From the NCBI GenBank assembly GCA_900553785.1, contig USES01000007.1:1-49323 (forward strand): a stretch of 49,323 bases of DNA. Direction: 5' to 3'. Source of the DNA: an uncultured Clostridium sp. (GTDB lineage: Bacteria > Bacillota > Clostridia > TANB77 > CAG-465). Shown here one piece after another: positions 7,994 through 15,327 of this stretch. Every line of letters starts with the position of its first letter. Position 1 is the first letter of the stretch. Both the position numbers and the translations under genes were made by a program. The notes under the pieces are model-generated. The model was not told the DNA's origin. It saw only the letters and a list, made by a program, of their open reading frames with translations, and did no database searches.

Positions 7994-9244
7994 ATGGGAA
8001 AAGTAGAAAATGAAAAACCAAAAAAAGCTAGCAAAGTAACACCACAAGAGGAAAAAACAGTAGATAAAGTAGAGCTTTTTATTGAAAAGTTAAAAAATAC
8101 TAAAGAGTACACATACAAAGACATTCTAGATTTTATGCAAAAGGAGAATCTTACTCCAGAAGAATTAGACAAAGTATATTCTAGACTAGAAGAAGCTGGT
8201 ATAAAGGTTAAACCTTTGGAAAAAGAAAAAAGCGAAGCAGTAACTAAAGGTACTACTAATTCGGACGAAATAGTAGAAATCCCAACAGAAGATTTAGGAA
8301 CTTCACTTACTGAGTTAGAAATAGAACCAAACCTTGAAGATATATCTGAGATAGAAAAGGATATACTTTTAGATGATGTAAAAGATTTTTCATTTATAGA
8401 TAATATAAGTGTAGACGACCCTGTTAGAATGTTTCTGAAGGAAATAGGAAAAATAGAACTATTAGATTTAGATGTTGAAACTGAACTTGCAAAGAGGATG
8501 GCAGCAGGAGATACAGAAGCCAAGAAAAAACTTGTAGAGTCAAACTTAAGACTTGTTGTAAGTATCGCTAAAAGATATATTGGTCGTGGAATGCACTTTC
8601 TAGATTTGATACAAGAAGGAAATTTAGGCTTAATTAAGGCAGTAGACAAGTTTGACCCGGAAAAGGGGTACAAGTTTAGTACATATGCTACTTGGTGGAT
8701 AAGACAGGCAATAACGAGAGCAATAGCTGACCAAGCTAGAACAATAAGAATACCTGTACATATGGTTGAAACAATAAATAGACTTATGAGAACTTCAAGA
8801 CACTTACTTCAAGTTTTAGGACGTGAACCTACTGCAGAAGAGATTGCTGCAGAGATGGAAATATCTGTAGATAGAGTAAGAGAGATACAAAAAATTGCTC
8901 AAGACCCAATATCTCTTGAAACTCCAGTTGGAGAAGAAGATGACAGTAACATTGGTAACTTTATACCAGATGATGATGCACCATCTCCATCTGACCAAGC
9001 AGCAGATGTTTTACTTAAGGATCAAATAGATGAGGTAATGTCAACTTTAACACCAAGAGAAGCTAGAGTTTTGAAACTAAGATTTGGCTTAGAAGATGGA
9101 CGTACAAGAACATTAGAAGAAGTCGGACGTGAGTTTATGGTAACAAGAGAAAGAATAAGACAGATTGAAGCTAAAGCTTTAAGAAAATTAAGACATCCAA
9201 GCAGGAGCAAAAAACTTAAGGACTTTATGAGCACAGATAAATAG
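7994..9244 (+). CDS. rpoD: Primary sigma factor RpoD (sigma-A)
   Basis: Housekeeping sigma factor. Start is ATG at 7994 after GGGGGAA; a GTG at 7982 overlaps that site. Residues 1-110 are an acidic, Lys/Glu-rich region 1.1. Region 1.2 is DPVRMFLKEIGKIELL; region 2 has LIQEGNLGLIKAVDKF and the -10-reading YATWWIRQAITRAI; region 3 is RTIRIPVHMVETINR; region 4.2 is TLEEVGREFMVTRERIRQIE. The length of 416 is usual. The TTGACA/TATAAT-like promoters with 17-bp spacing read elsewhere in the window match its expected specificity. Confidence 0.98.
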   Translation: MGKVENEKPKKASKVTPQEEKTVDKVELFIEKLKNTKEYTYKDILDFMQKENLTPEELDKVYSRLEEAGIKVKPLEKEKSEAVTKGTTNSDEIVEIPTEDLGTSLTELEIEPNLEDISEIEKDILLDDVKDFSFIDNISVDDPVRMFLKEIGKIELLDLDVETELAKRMAAGDTEAKKKLVESNLRLVVSIAKRYIGRGMHFLDLIQEGNLGLIKAVDKFDPEKGYKFSTYATWWIRQAITRAIADQARTIRIPVHMVETINRLMRTSRHLLQVLGREPTAEEIAAEMEISVDRVREIQKIAQDPISLETPVGEEDDSNIGNFIPDDDAPSPSDQAADVLLKDQIDEVMSTLTPREARVLKLRFGLEDGRTRTLEEVGREFMVTRERIRQIEAKALRKLRHPSRSKKLKDFMSTDK

Positions 9245-9250
9245 ATTTTG

Positions 9251-9273
9251 GGGGAGCGGTTTTTTCGCTCCCT
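9251..9273 (+). other. RNA hairpin between rpoD and sufC
   Basis: GGGAGCG (9252-9258) pairs with CGCTCCC (9266-9272), with an additional G-T pair outside, around a GTTTTTT loop. There is no T run after the stem, so it is not a normal terminator. It may stabilise the rpoD message end or reduce read-through into the suf genes, for which I see no separate promoter. Confidence 0.55.
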
Positions 9274-9298
9274 GTACTGTTGTGAAAGGAGAGAAGAT

Positions 9299-9997
9299 GT
9301 GTTAGAACTAAAAAATATATGTTTTACAAGAGATAATAAAAAAATATTAGATGATGTAAGCCTAAAAATAGATGACAATAAGTTTTATGTTATAACTGGT
9401 CCAAATGGTAGTGGTAAGTCTACGCTAGTTAAGATGATCATGGGAATAGAGTTGCCAGACAGTGGCCGTATTTTGCTTGATGGTAAAGATATAACTACTT
9501 TAAGTATAGATAAAAGAGCAGATCTTGGAATTAGTTTTGCATTTCAAACACCAGTATTGTTTAAAGGCATCACTGTTTTCGATTTGTTAAAAATCTCAAA
9601 AGGCGGAATACTTAAAAGTAGCGAAGCAGCAAAGATTTTGTCAAGTGTTGGATTAAATGCTAATGAATATCTTGGAAGAGAAATAAATTCATCATTATCT
9701 GGAGGAGAGCTTAAACGAATTGAGATAGCATCAGTTCTTGCCAGGGAAAGTACACTTACAATATTTGATGAACCAGAAGCAGGAATAGATTTATGGAGCT
9801 TTAATAGTTTAACTGAAATATTTAAGAATTTACAAGGTACGTCAAAAACTACAAATATTGTTATATCTCACCAAGAGAGAATTTTAAATATAGCAGATGA
9901 AATAATACTTATGGAACAAGGAAAAATTAAGTTAGCAGGTGCTAAAGAAAAAGTACTTGAAAGTATATTTGAAGCGGAGGGGACAGAAAATGAATAA
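9299..9997 (+). CDS. sufC: SufC-type ATPase of a minimal Fe-S assembly system
   Basis: ABC-type ATPase that partners a SufB-like scaffold in Fe-S cluster assembly. Walker A is GPNGSGKST (residues 34-42), the signature is SLSGGELKR, Walker B is LTIFDEPEAGIDLWS. The Q-loop context ISFAFQTPVLFKGI is typical of SufC, not of importers. I place the start at GTG 9299, 7 nt after AAAGGAG, giving 232 residues; an upstream in-frame ATG at 9248 falls within the hairpin. Its end overlaps sufB by 8 bp. The pair without SufS, SufU or SufD matches the two-gene minimal SUF/SMS-type systems of anaerobes. Confidence 0.9.
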   Translation: MLELKNICFTRDNKKILDDVSLKIDDNKFYVITGPNGSGKSTLVKMIMGIELPDSGRILLDGKDITTLSIDKRADLGISFAFQTPVLFKGITVFDLLKISKGGILKSSEAAKILSSVGLNANEYLGREINSSLSGGELKRIEIASVLARESTLTIFDEPEAGIDLWSFNSLTEIFKNLQGTSKTTNIVISHQERILNIADEIILMEQGKIKLAGAKEKVLESIFEAEGTENE

Positions 9998-10907
9998 AAC
10001 TGATGAAAAACTACTTTCTAATATACTAGATAATGATGTATTTGAGGCAGATGCGTACAACATTAGAAAAAATGGACATGGAATAGAAAGAAAAATTTCA
10101 AATAACATCAATATTGTATCTAAAGAAAATAATAGTGGAATAGATATTTATGTAAAAGAAAATACACCTTTTGGAATTGTAAATATACCGGTAATATTAA
10201 CTGAAAGCGGTATAACTGATGTAGTGTATAATGATTTTCATATAGGTAAAAATGCAAACGTCATTATTATAGCTGGTTGTGGAATACATAACGATGAGCA
10301 CCAAGCCACAGAACATGATGGTATTCATAGATTTTATTTAGATGAAGGTTCAAAAGTAAAATATATTGAAAAACACTTTGGAGAAGGTTTAGGTAATGGC
10401 AAGAAAGTACTAAACCCTGTAACAGAGGCATATTTAGAAAAGAACGCATCAATGACAATGGATACAGTTCAAATTAAAGGAGTAGACGAAGCATTAAGAC
10501 AAACTAAAGCTGTTCTTAAAGATGGAGCAAATCTTGTTATAACAGAAAAGATTTTAACTGATGGAACACAAATTGCTAATACTGAATTTAACGTTGAGCT
10601 TGATGGTAAAGATTCAAAGGCACACGTTACATCAAGGTCTGTTGCAACAGATAGTTCTTATCAGGAATTTAAATCAAATGTTACTGGTTCTTCTCTTTGC
10701 TTTGCACATGTTGAGTGTGATGCAATACTTATGGACAAAGGACAGGTTAAAGCTATTCCAGAAATTTATGCAAAAGACATAGATGCAAGACTTATACACG
10801 AAGCTACAATTGGAAAAATTGCAGGAGAGCAGTTAATTAAACTAATGTCTTTAGGACTAGATGAGAAGCAAGCAGAAAAAACAATTATAAAAGGATTTTT
10901 GAATTAG
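9990..10907 (+). CDS. sufB: SufB/SufD-family Fe-S scaffold protein
   Basis: Scaffold of the minimal Suf complex. The ATG at 9990 lies inside the end of sufC after GGAGGGG. The protein has 305 residues, much shorter than full SufB (about 470). The family core is clear at the C terminus: FAHVECDAI, KAIPEIYAKDIDARLIHEATIGKI (two overlapping recognisable segments) and EQLIKLMSLGL. The Cys of HVECD and His of LIHEATIG are the expected functional residues by family analogy. It ends the operon that starts at 4893. Confidence 0.87.
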   Translation: MNKTDEKLLSNILDNDVFEADAYNIRKNGHGIERKISNNINIVSKENNSGIDIYVKENTPFGIVNIPVILTESGITDVVYNDFHIGKNANVIIIAGCGIHNDEHQATEHDGIHRFYLDEGSKVKYIEKHFGEGLGNGKKVLNPVTEAYLEKNASMTMDTVQIKGVDEALRQTKAVLKDGANLVITEKILTDGTQIANTEFNVELDGKDSKAHVTSRSVATDSSYQEFKSNVTGSSLCFAHVECDAILMDKGQVKAIPEIYAKDIDARLIHEATIGKIAGEQLIKLMSLGLDEKQAEKTIIKGFLN

Positions 10908-10937
10908 AAGAAATTTTAACTTTTTTTAGAAAAGGTA

Positions 10938-10966
10938 TTGACAACAATTCTAATTTTAATTATAAT
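10938..10966 (+). promoter_or_regulatory. Consensus tRNA promoter
   Basis: TTGACA (10938-10943), 17 bp, TATAAT (10961-10966): a perfect sigma-A promoter directly in front of the two tRNA genes. Confidence 0.92.
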
Positions 10967-10987
10967 ATACATGTTCACTACAAGTGA

Positions 10988-11064
10988 GGGCCTTTAGCTC
11001 AGTTGGTCAGAGCAACCGGCTCATAACCGGTTGGTCCAAGGTTCGAATCCTTGAAGGCCCACCA
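10988..11064 (+). tRNA. tRNA with CAU anticodon (elongator Met or Ile2)
   Basis: A 77-nt cloverleaf with acceptor GGGCCTT/AAGGCCC, D arm TAGCTCAG, anticodon CAT at 11022-11024 in loop CTCATAA, T arm GGTTCGAATCC and encoded CCA. CAU can be elongator methionine or the lysidine-modified isoleucine tRNA. The GGNCCTTTAGCTCAG body resembles genes annotated both ways in Firmicutes, so I leave the charge open; it is not the initiator (no 5' mismatch, no GGG/CCC anticodon stem). Confidence 0.93.
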
Positions 11065-11090
11065 CTTATTATGTAGTGAACATACTATAT

Positions 11091-11176
11091 GGGCGGGTGT
11101 CCGAGTGGCTAAAGGAGGCAGACTGTAAATCTGTTAGCGTTCGCTTACGATGGTTCGAATCCATCCCCTCCCACCA
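11091..11176 (+). tRNA. tRNA-Tyr (GUA)
   Basis: An 86-nt class II tRNA with a long variable arm (TAGCGTTCGCTTA), anticodon GTA in ACTGTAAATC, T arm GATGGTTCGAATCCATC and encoded CCA. The acceptor strands GGGCGGG (11091-11097) and CCCTCCC (11166-11172) leave a C-U mismatch at pair 4-69. All other pairs are intact. Confidence 0.93.
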
Positions 11177-11207
11177 AATAACATAGCATAAGCTGTGTTA
11201 TTTTTTT
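11177..11207 (+). terminator. Intrinsic terminator of the tRNA unit
   Basis: AATAACATAGC (11177-11187) pairs with GCTGTGTTATT (11192-11202) with one G-U pair and an ATAA loop, followed by five further T. Confidence 0.88.
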
Positions 11208-11348
11208 ATGCCAGTTAGTAGTATGAAACTTAAGCACGTTAAAAAATAACGCTATATGTTATAATATTTATGGTAAATTTTTTATCCTGTTTTGCAGGTG
11301 GATATATAGGCAGAAAGTGTAAAATAATTATTTTAAGGAGAAAATTTT

Positions 11349-11393
11349 ATGTTTATTTTGTTGACAAACGTGACATACAATGATATACTATAA
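11349..11393 (+). CDS. Possible 14-codon peptide upstream of the non-coding RNA
   Basis: ATG at 11349 lies 8 nt after AAGGAG and encodes MFILLTNVTYNDIL, ending at TAA 11391-11393, where the transcript of the next unit should start. A TATAAT at 11260-11265 could drive it, but its -35 is poor. The frame overlaps the TTGACA/TATACT promoter, so the ribosome site may be chance. Confidence 0.25.
   Translation: MFILLTNVTYNDIL
11361..11389 (+). promoter_or_regulatory. Promoter of the 430-nt non-coding unit
   Basis: TTGACA (11361-11366), 17 bp, TATACT (11384-11389). Predicted transcript start is at about 11394-11396. Confidence 0.85.
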
Positions 11394-11826
11394 GCGGTTA
11401 AAATATTAACCTCAAAAATAATTTTAAGGAGGATAAGCCATTGGTTTAGTTAAAGTATGCAAAAAAGTAAAGTTTTTTGCGGATTAAATCTATCACGAAA
11501 GTGGTAAAAGCCATGAATGTATTCTACCAGTTCTTCTCTGGATTTACCTAGCAAAATTTATACATTCTGCTTGCATTATGATTGCAACAGATGTTATAAG
11601 ACTTAAAAACTACGAAAGAGAGTCAACGAAAATGCCCAACTTTTTATCAGGTTTTACCTAGCGTTGACAATATGAAGTTTAACTCAAGAAGTCACAAATT
11701 TGTATGACGCCTAAGAGCGTTGGGGGAACGTATGAGATATACAACTGGGTTTAAGTAACGCTTTGTTATTGGATGCAATTATATTTTTAGTATGAGTGGC
11801 AGCGCCTGTTAAGGCGCTGCTTTTGT
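11394..11826 (+). ncRNA. Candidate structured non-coding RNA, about 430 nt, family unknown
   Basis: A strong promoter and a strong terminator bracket 430 bp with no credible ORF. Visible structure includes GGTTAA/TTAACC hairpin at 11396-11411; GCAAAAAA/TTTTTTGC hairpin at 11459-11480; a TATCAC-GAAA-GTGGTA hairpin near 11491-11506; hairpin 1 with outer stem GAATGTAT (11515-11522)/ATACATTC (11560-11567) and inner CCAG/CTGG; and hairpin 2 with outer stem GTCAACG (11622-11628)/CGTTGAC (11662-11668). Both hairpins 1 and 2 carry the same GGWTTTACCTAGC segment on the 3' side (11540-11552 and 11650-11662, exactly 110 nt apart). The 5' end AAGCGGTTA can pair with TAACGCTT at 11756-11763. It is not tmRNA (no CCA end or tag frame), SRP RNA, RNase P RNA or a T-box that I recognise. 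It may act on its own or as a leader of the 71-residue gene downstream. Confidence 0.7.
11799..11826 (+). terminator. Terminator of the non-coding unit
   Basis: Perfect 8-bp GC-rich stem GCAGCGCC (11799-11806) / GGCGCTGC (11813-11820), loop TGTTAA, then TTTTGT. Only 11 bp separate it from the ribosome site of the next gene, so it could also act as an attenuator for that gene. Confidence 0.88.
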
Positions 11827-11852
11827 ATACCGAGGTTTGGGAGGAGTTAAAA

Positions 11853-12068
11853 TTGTTTAAACAAAAGAAATTCTGTTTAACTGATGGCGAGTATGAAAAA
11901 ATTAAAAAATGGTCAGATGAACATGAATGTTGTGCAAGAGCTGCCATTAAGGCAAGTAGCTATTCTTATGATGGAGAAATAACAATAGAATTTACGCCTA
12001 CGCATTTAGGAACATTTGTAACAGCAAGATGCATATGTGGCAGTAAAATGAAATTAGAAAAGTTATAA
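11853..12068 (+). CDS. 71-residue Cys-containing protein of unknown function
   Basis: The start is TTG at 11853, 7 nt after GGGAGGAG; a GTG at 11796 in the same frame falls in the terminator hairpin and is rejected. The soluble 71-residue protein has C8, a CC pair (HECCARAA) and a CIC motif near the C terminus (TARCICGSKMKLE), which might bind metal. It has no membrane span or signal. No promoter better than a weak TTGGAT/TATGAG pair (11769-11796) lies between the ncRNA and this gene, so expression may need read-through of the 11799 terminator. Confidence 0.7.
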   Translation: MFKQKKFCLTDGEYEKIKKWSDEHECCARAAIKASSYSYDGEITIEFTPTHLGTFVTARCICGSKMKLEKL

Positions 12069-12073
12069 AGTAG

Positions 12074-12110
12074 AAAGGAAGTGTTTTTAATATGAAACAC
12101 TTCCTTTTTT
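12074..12110. terminator. Bidirectional terminator between convergent genes
   Basis: AAAGGAAGTGTTT (12074-12086) pairs with AAACACTTCCTTT (12095-12107), with T-rich flanks on the rightward side. It serves the 71-residue gene and possibly ychF. Confidence 0.75.
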
Positions 12111-12111
12111 A

Positions 12112-13207
12112 CTAAACATTAAACTTAAATAGTATTATATCGCCGTCTTGTACTACATAGTCTTTTCCTTCAAGTCTTACTAAGCCTTTTTCTTTTGCTT
12201 GTGTCATTGAACCACATGAAATAAGGTCATCATATGAAACAATTTCTGCTTTTATAAAGCCTCTTTCAAAATCTGTGTGAATTTTTCCAGCAGCTTGAGG
12301 AGCTTTAGTTCCCTTTTTAATAGTCCACGCACGAACTTCTTGTTTACCTGCTGTAAGGTATGACATAAGTCCTAAAAGGTCATAACTCTTTTTGGCAAGC
12401 TCGTCTAGACCAGATGTAGTCATGCCATAATCTTGCATAAGTAAAATTCTATCTTCATCATCTAATTCAGATAATTCTTCTTCAAGTTTTGCACAAAGTG
12501 GAATACAAAATGTTCCCTCGCTTTCAGCAAGATATTTTACTTTAGCTACATTTTCGTCAGTGTCTAGAGAATTTAACTGGTGTTCATTCACATTTGCTAT
12601 GTAGATAACTTTTTTAGATGTAAGTAAAAATAGGTCCTTAAGACAGTCTTTTTCATCATCTGTAAGTTCTGCTTCTCTTGCAGGACGTCCAGCTTCTAAA
12701 ATAGTCTTTAATTTATTTAAACCAGAAACTTCTGTAATACATTTTTTGTCACCAGATTTTGCCGCTTTTGCTGCACGTTCTAATCTTTTTTCTACAGATT
12801 CCATATCTGCTAGTGTAAGTTCTATGTTTATTGTTTCTATATCAGATAAAGGATCAATTTTTCCTTCTACATGGACAATTTCTTTATCTTCAAAGCATCT
12901 TACAACATGCACAATTGCATCTACTTCACGAATATGAGATAAAAATTTGTTTCCTAAGCCTTCACCCTTTGAAGCACCTTTTACAAGTCCTGCAATATCT
13001 ACAAATTCAATTGTAGCATATGTTGTTTTTTCTGCGTCATACATATCTGTTAAGACTTTTAGTCTATCATCTGGAACAAGGACTGTTCCGTATATTTGGT
13101 TCTATTGTACAAAATGGATAGTTAGCACTTTCTGCTCCAGCTTTCGTTATTGCATTAAATAATGTGCTTTTTCCAACATTAGGTAATCCTACAATACCTA
13201 GTTTCAT
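12112..13207 (-). pseudogene. ychF: ychF (redox/ribosome-associated ATPase) with a +1 frameshift
   Basis: YchF (Obg-family ATPase/GTPase) starts at ATG 13207 after GAGGGGG with the normal N terminus MKLGIVGLPNVGKSTLF, then reads TIEPN-I and goes out of frame at about 13090, ending at TGA after 13 further codons. The rest (TVLVPDDRL onward through VDIAGLVKGASKGEGLGNKF and the TGS-type C terminus) continues in the +1 frame. Removing one base gives exactly 364 codons, the standard YchF length, so a single inserted base (a C in the coding strand, G13090 on the plus strand) explains everything. The in-frame codon at the break is CGG. The downstream part from ATG 13044 has no ribosome site and would lack the P-loop. 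This is a sequence error, a true mutation or a programmed shift. Confidence 0.9.
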
Positions 13208-13250
13208 TATTTATTCCCCCTCAAAAATCTTTTAAAATTAAGTCTTAAGT

Positions 13251-13279
13251 ATTATACATCAAAGAGCAAAAAAAGTAAA
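13251..13279 (-). promoter_or_regulatory. ychF promoter
   Basis: Leftward TTTACT (13279-13274), 17 bp, TATAAT (13256-13251). Confidence 0.75.
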
Positions 13280-13285
13280 GAATAA

Positions 13286-13314
13286 TTGACTTTTAGGGAG
13301 GGTTAGTATATCAT
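13286..13314 (+). promoter_or_regulatory. Promoter of the kinase-argS operon
   Basis: TTGACT (13286-13291), 17 bp, TATCAT (13309-13314), divergent from and back to back with the ychF promoter. Confidence 0.7.
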
Positions 13315-13362
13315 ATATATGTGTAAAAGACAGTATAATTAGTTATTGAGGTGAACTAAAAT

Positions 13363-15003
13363 ATGTTATTAAAAGATATTGCTGTAAGAGTTGGAAATAA
13401 TGAAATGAAAGTAAAGTATAAAACTACGGCAAGAGAAGTTTTAGCTGAAGTTTTAGATGAAGATAAATTAAATAGTGTTTTAGCTGTTAGAGTGAATAAC
13501 CAAGTTAAATCTGTTGATGAACGTTTGGTATTGGAATCTACACTTTTCCCTATATATTATTGGGACAACGATGGATATAAAATATATATGCGTACGGCAA
13601 GACTAATACTTTATTTAGCGTTAAAAAGAGCATGCCCTACACTAGAAGTAGAACTATGTAATACTATAGATAATTCTAGTTATTTTATTTGTCATAATCT
13701 TGAATTTGATGATAAATTAGAAAATAGTCTTAACTGTGAAATACAAAAAATAATTAGTAGTAATATGGATATAACTAAAAAATCTGTAAGTTATGAAGAA
13801 GCGCTTGCTATATTTAAAGCTCAAGGAGACATTAGCAAATTAGAAGATATGGAGATAAAACTTAAATCTAGCATTTCAATGTGCTTTATAGATGACATAG
13901 CCACTACAATGTACGGGGTAGTAGCTCCTAAAACGGGCATTATTCATAACATTCAGGTAAAAAAGTTTAGAAAAGGTTTTGTATTAGTATATCCAGATAA
14001 AAATAATGAAAAAGCAATAGATACTAATATTCAGTCTAATTTAGTTTATGATACATTTGAGGAATTCAATGAGTATGCTAGCAAATTAGGAGTAAGGACA
14101 GTGTCTGACTTAAATCAAAAGATTATAGATGGGACGGTTGAAGAGATTATCCGTGTAAGTGAAAACTTGCAAGAAGAAAAATTAAATAAAATAATAGAAA
14201 ACATTACAACAGATGGTAATATTAAACTTATACTTATTTCTGGACCATCATCATCAGGAAAAACTACTTTTGCTAAAAAGCTTGGAACTAAACTTAAAAA
14301 TTATGACATAGAGCCAATAGAGATATCTATGGATAATTATTTTAAGGAAAGAGTAGATACTCCAAAACTTGAAAATGGTGAGTATGATTTTGAAACAGTT
14401 GATGCTTTAGATTTAGAATTATTTAATGCTCATATACAAAAATTACTTACTGGAGAAGAAATAACTATGCCAGAGTTTAACTTTATTACTGGTAAAAAAG
14501 AGTATAACAACAATACAATTAGATTAAGTGAAAAGTCTGTAATAATCTTAGAGGGAATACATGCACTAAACCCTATAGTTACAAAAAGCATAGCAGAAGA
14601 TACAAAATACAAAATATATATTGCACCTATGACAACTCTTAATATGGACGACATGTCTAAAGTTTCTACAACAGATACAAGAATGTTAAGAAGAATGGTT
14701 AGAGATTTTGAAACAAGAGGTCATAGTGTAGATAAGACTTTAAATATGTGGAAAAATTTAACTAGAGGCGAAAAACTATATATTTATCCATTTATTAAAG
14801 AAGCTGATGCTATATTTAATACAAGTTTAATTTATGAAGTGGCTGCAATGAGCGTTTATGCAAAACCATTGTTACTACAAGTTAAGATGGATAACGTTAA
14901 TTATTCAGAGGCTAGAAGATTATATAACTTTTTGACTAATTTTCTACCTATAGATGAAAGGGATATACCAAAGAATTCATTACTTAGAGAATTTATTGGT
15001 TAG
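13363..15003 (+). CDS. Uridine-kinase-family nucleoside kinase with TGS and ThrRS-like N-terminal domains
   Basis: The C-terminal half is a uridine kinase/phosphoribulokinase P-loop kinase: ISGPSSSGKTTFAKKL, then ISMDNYFKERVDTPK, YDFETVDALDLELF and VIILEGIHALNP. Residues 1-75 resemble the ubiquitin-like TGS domain, and the following part (MRTARLILYLALKRACPTLEVEL) resembles the second N-terminal domain of threonyl-tRNA synthetase with its HxxxH lost. The length of 546 fits the clostridial nucleoside kinase family. It phosphorylates a nucleoside; the exact substrate cannot be read from sequence. ATG follows GAGGTG. First gene of a four-gene operon. Confidence 0.88.
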   Translation: MLLKDIAVRVGNNEMKVKYKTTAREVLAEVLDEDKLNSVLAVRVNNQVKSVDERLVLESTLFPIYYWDNDGYKIYMRTARLILYLALKRACPTLEVELCNTIDNSSYFICHNLEFDDKLENSLNCEIQKIISSNMDITKKSVSYEEALAIFKAQGDISKLEDMEIKLKSSISMCFIDDIATTMYGVVAPKTGIIHNIQVKKFRKGFVLVYPDKNNEKAIDTNIQSNLVYDTFEEFNEYASKLGVRTVSDLNQKIIDGTVEEIIRVSENLQEEKLNKIIENITTDGNIKLILISGPSSSGKTTFAKKLGTKLKNYDIEPIEISMDNYFKERVDTPKLENGEYDFETVDALDLELFNAHIQKLLTGEEITMPEFNFITGKKEYNNNTIRLSEKSVIILEGIHALNPIVTKSIAEDTKYKIYIAPMTTLNMDDMSKVSTTDTRMLRRMVRDFETRGHSVDKTLNMWKNLTRGEKLYIYPFIKEADAIFNTSLIYEVAAMSVYAKPLLLQVKMDNVNYSEARRLYNFLTNFLPIDERDIPKNSLLREFIG

Positions 15004-15011
15004 TGAGGATA

Positions 15012-15326
15012 ATGTTTGTAAAAAATGATGATGAGTTTATATGCAAGAATTGTGGACATAAAGTTCCAAAGTTAAAATATACATCAAGGGACCATTGTAA
15101 TAATTGCCTGTATTCTTTGCATGTAGATGTAACACCAGGAGATAGAGCAAATACATGCAAAGGTTTGCTAAAGCCGGTATCAATAGTTACAACAGGTAAA
15201 AAAGAACAAATTGAATATGTTTGCACTGTTTGTGGAGCAAAGCTAAAGAATATAATTGCAGAAGATGATAACAAAGATGCCATTTTGGATGTGGCAAGAA
15301 GTTATGCAAAGTTTGGGGGTAAATGA
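15012..15326 (+). CDS. RNHCP-domain zinc-binding protein
   Basis: A 104-residue protein with three CxxC pairs: CKNCG, CNNCLYSLHVD and CTVCGAKLKN. The central block HCNNCLYSLHVD...PGDRANTC is the RNHCP signature (right near-identical block in family members). The family is presumed to bind zinc and perhaps RNA; its role is unknown. A GTG at 15003 overlapping the kinase stop (TAGTG) is an alternative start; GAGG at 15005-15008 lies rather close to the ATG at 15012, so the start is uncertain by three codons. It ends in TGA just before argS. Confidence 0.85.
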   Translation: MFVKNDDEFICKNCGHKVPKLKYTSRDHCNNCLYSLHVDVTPGDRANTCKGLLKPVSIVTTGKKEQIEYVCTVCGAKLKNIIAEDDNKDAILDVARSYAKFGGK

Positions 15327-15327
15327 T

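Noticed and set aside
11700..11740. Tetraloop receptor (CCTAAG with TATGG) or group I intron core in the ncRNA
   Set aside because: CCTAAG is present at 11709-11714 but the partner reads TATGA, and no P/Q/R/S intron core elements are found.
11394..11826. tmRNA, 6S RNA or SRP RNA
   Set aside because: No tRNA-like ends or tag frame, too long for 6S, and no SRP helix 8 sequence.
11796..11852. GTG start at 11796 for the 71-residue protein
   Set aside because: It lies in the terminator hairpin without a ribosome site; TTG 11853 follows GGGAGGAG.
12112..13044. A shorter, intact ychF starting at ATG 13044
   Set aside because: No ribosome site precedes that ATG, the product lacks the P-loop, and the missing N terminus is present just upstream in another frame.
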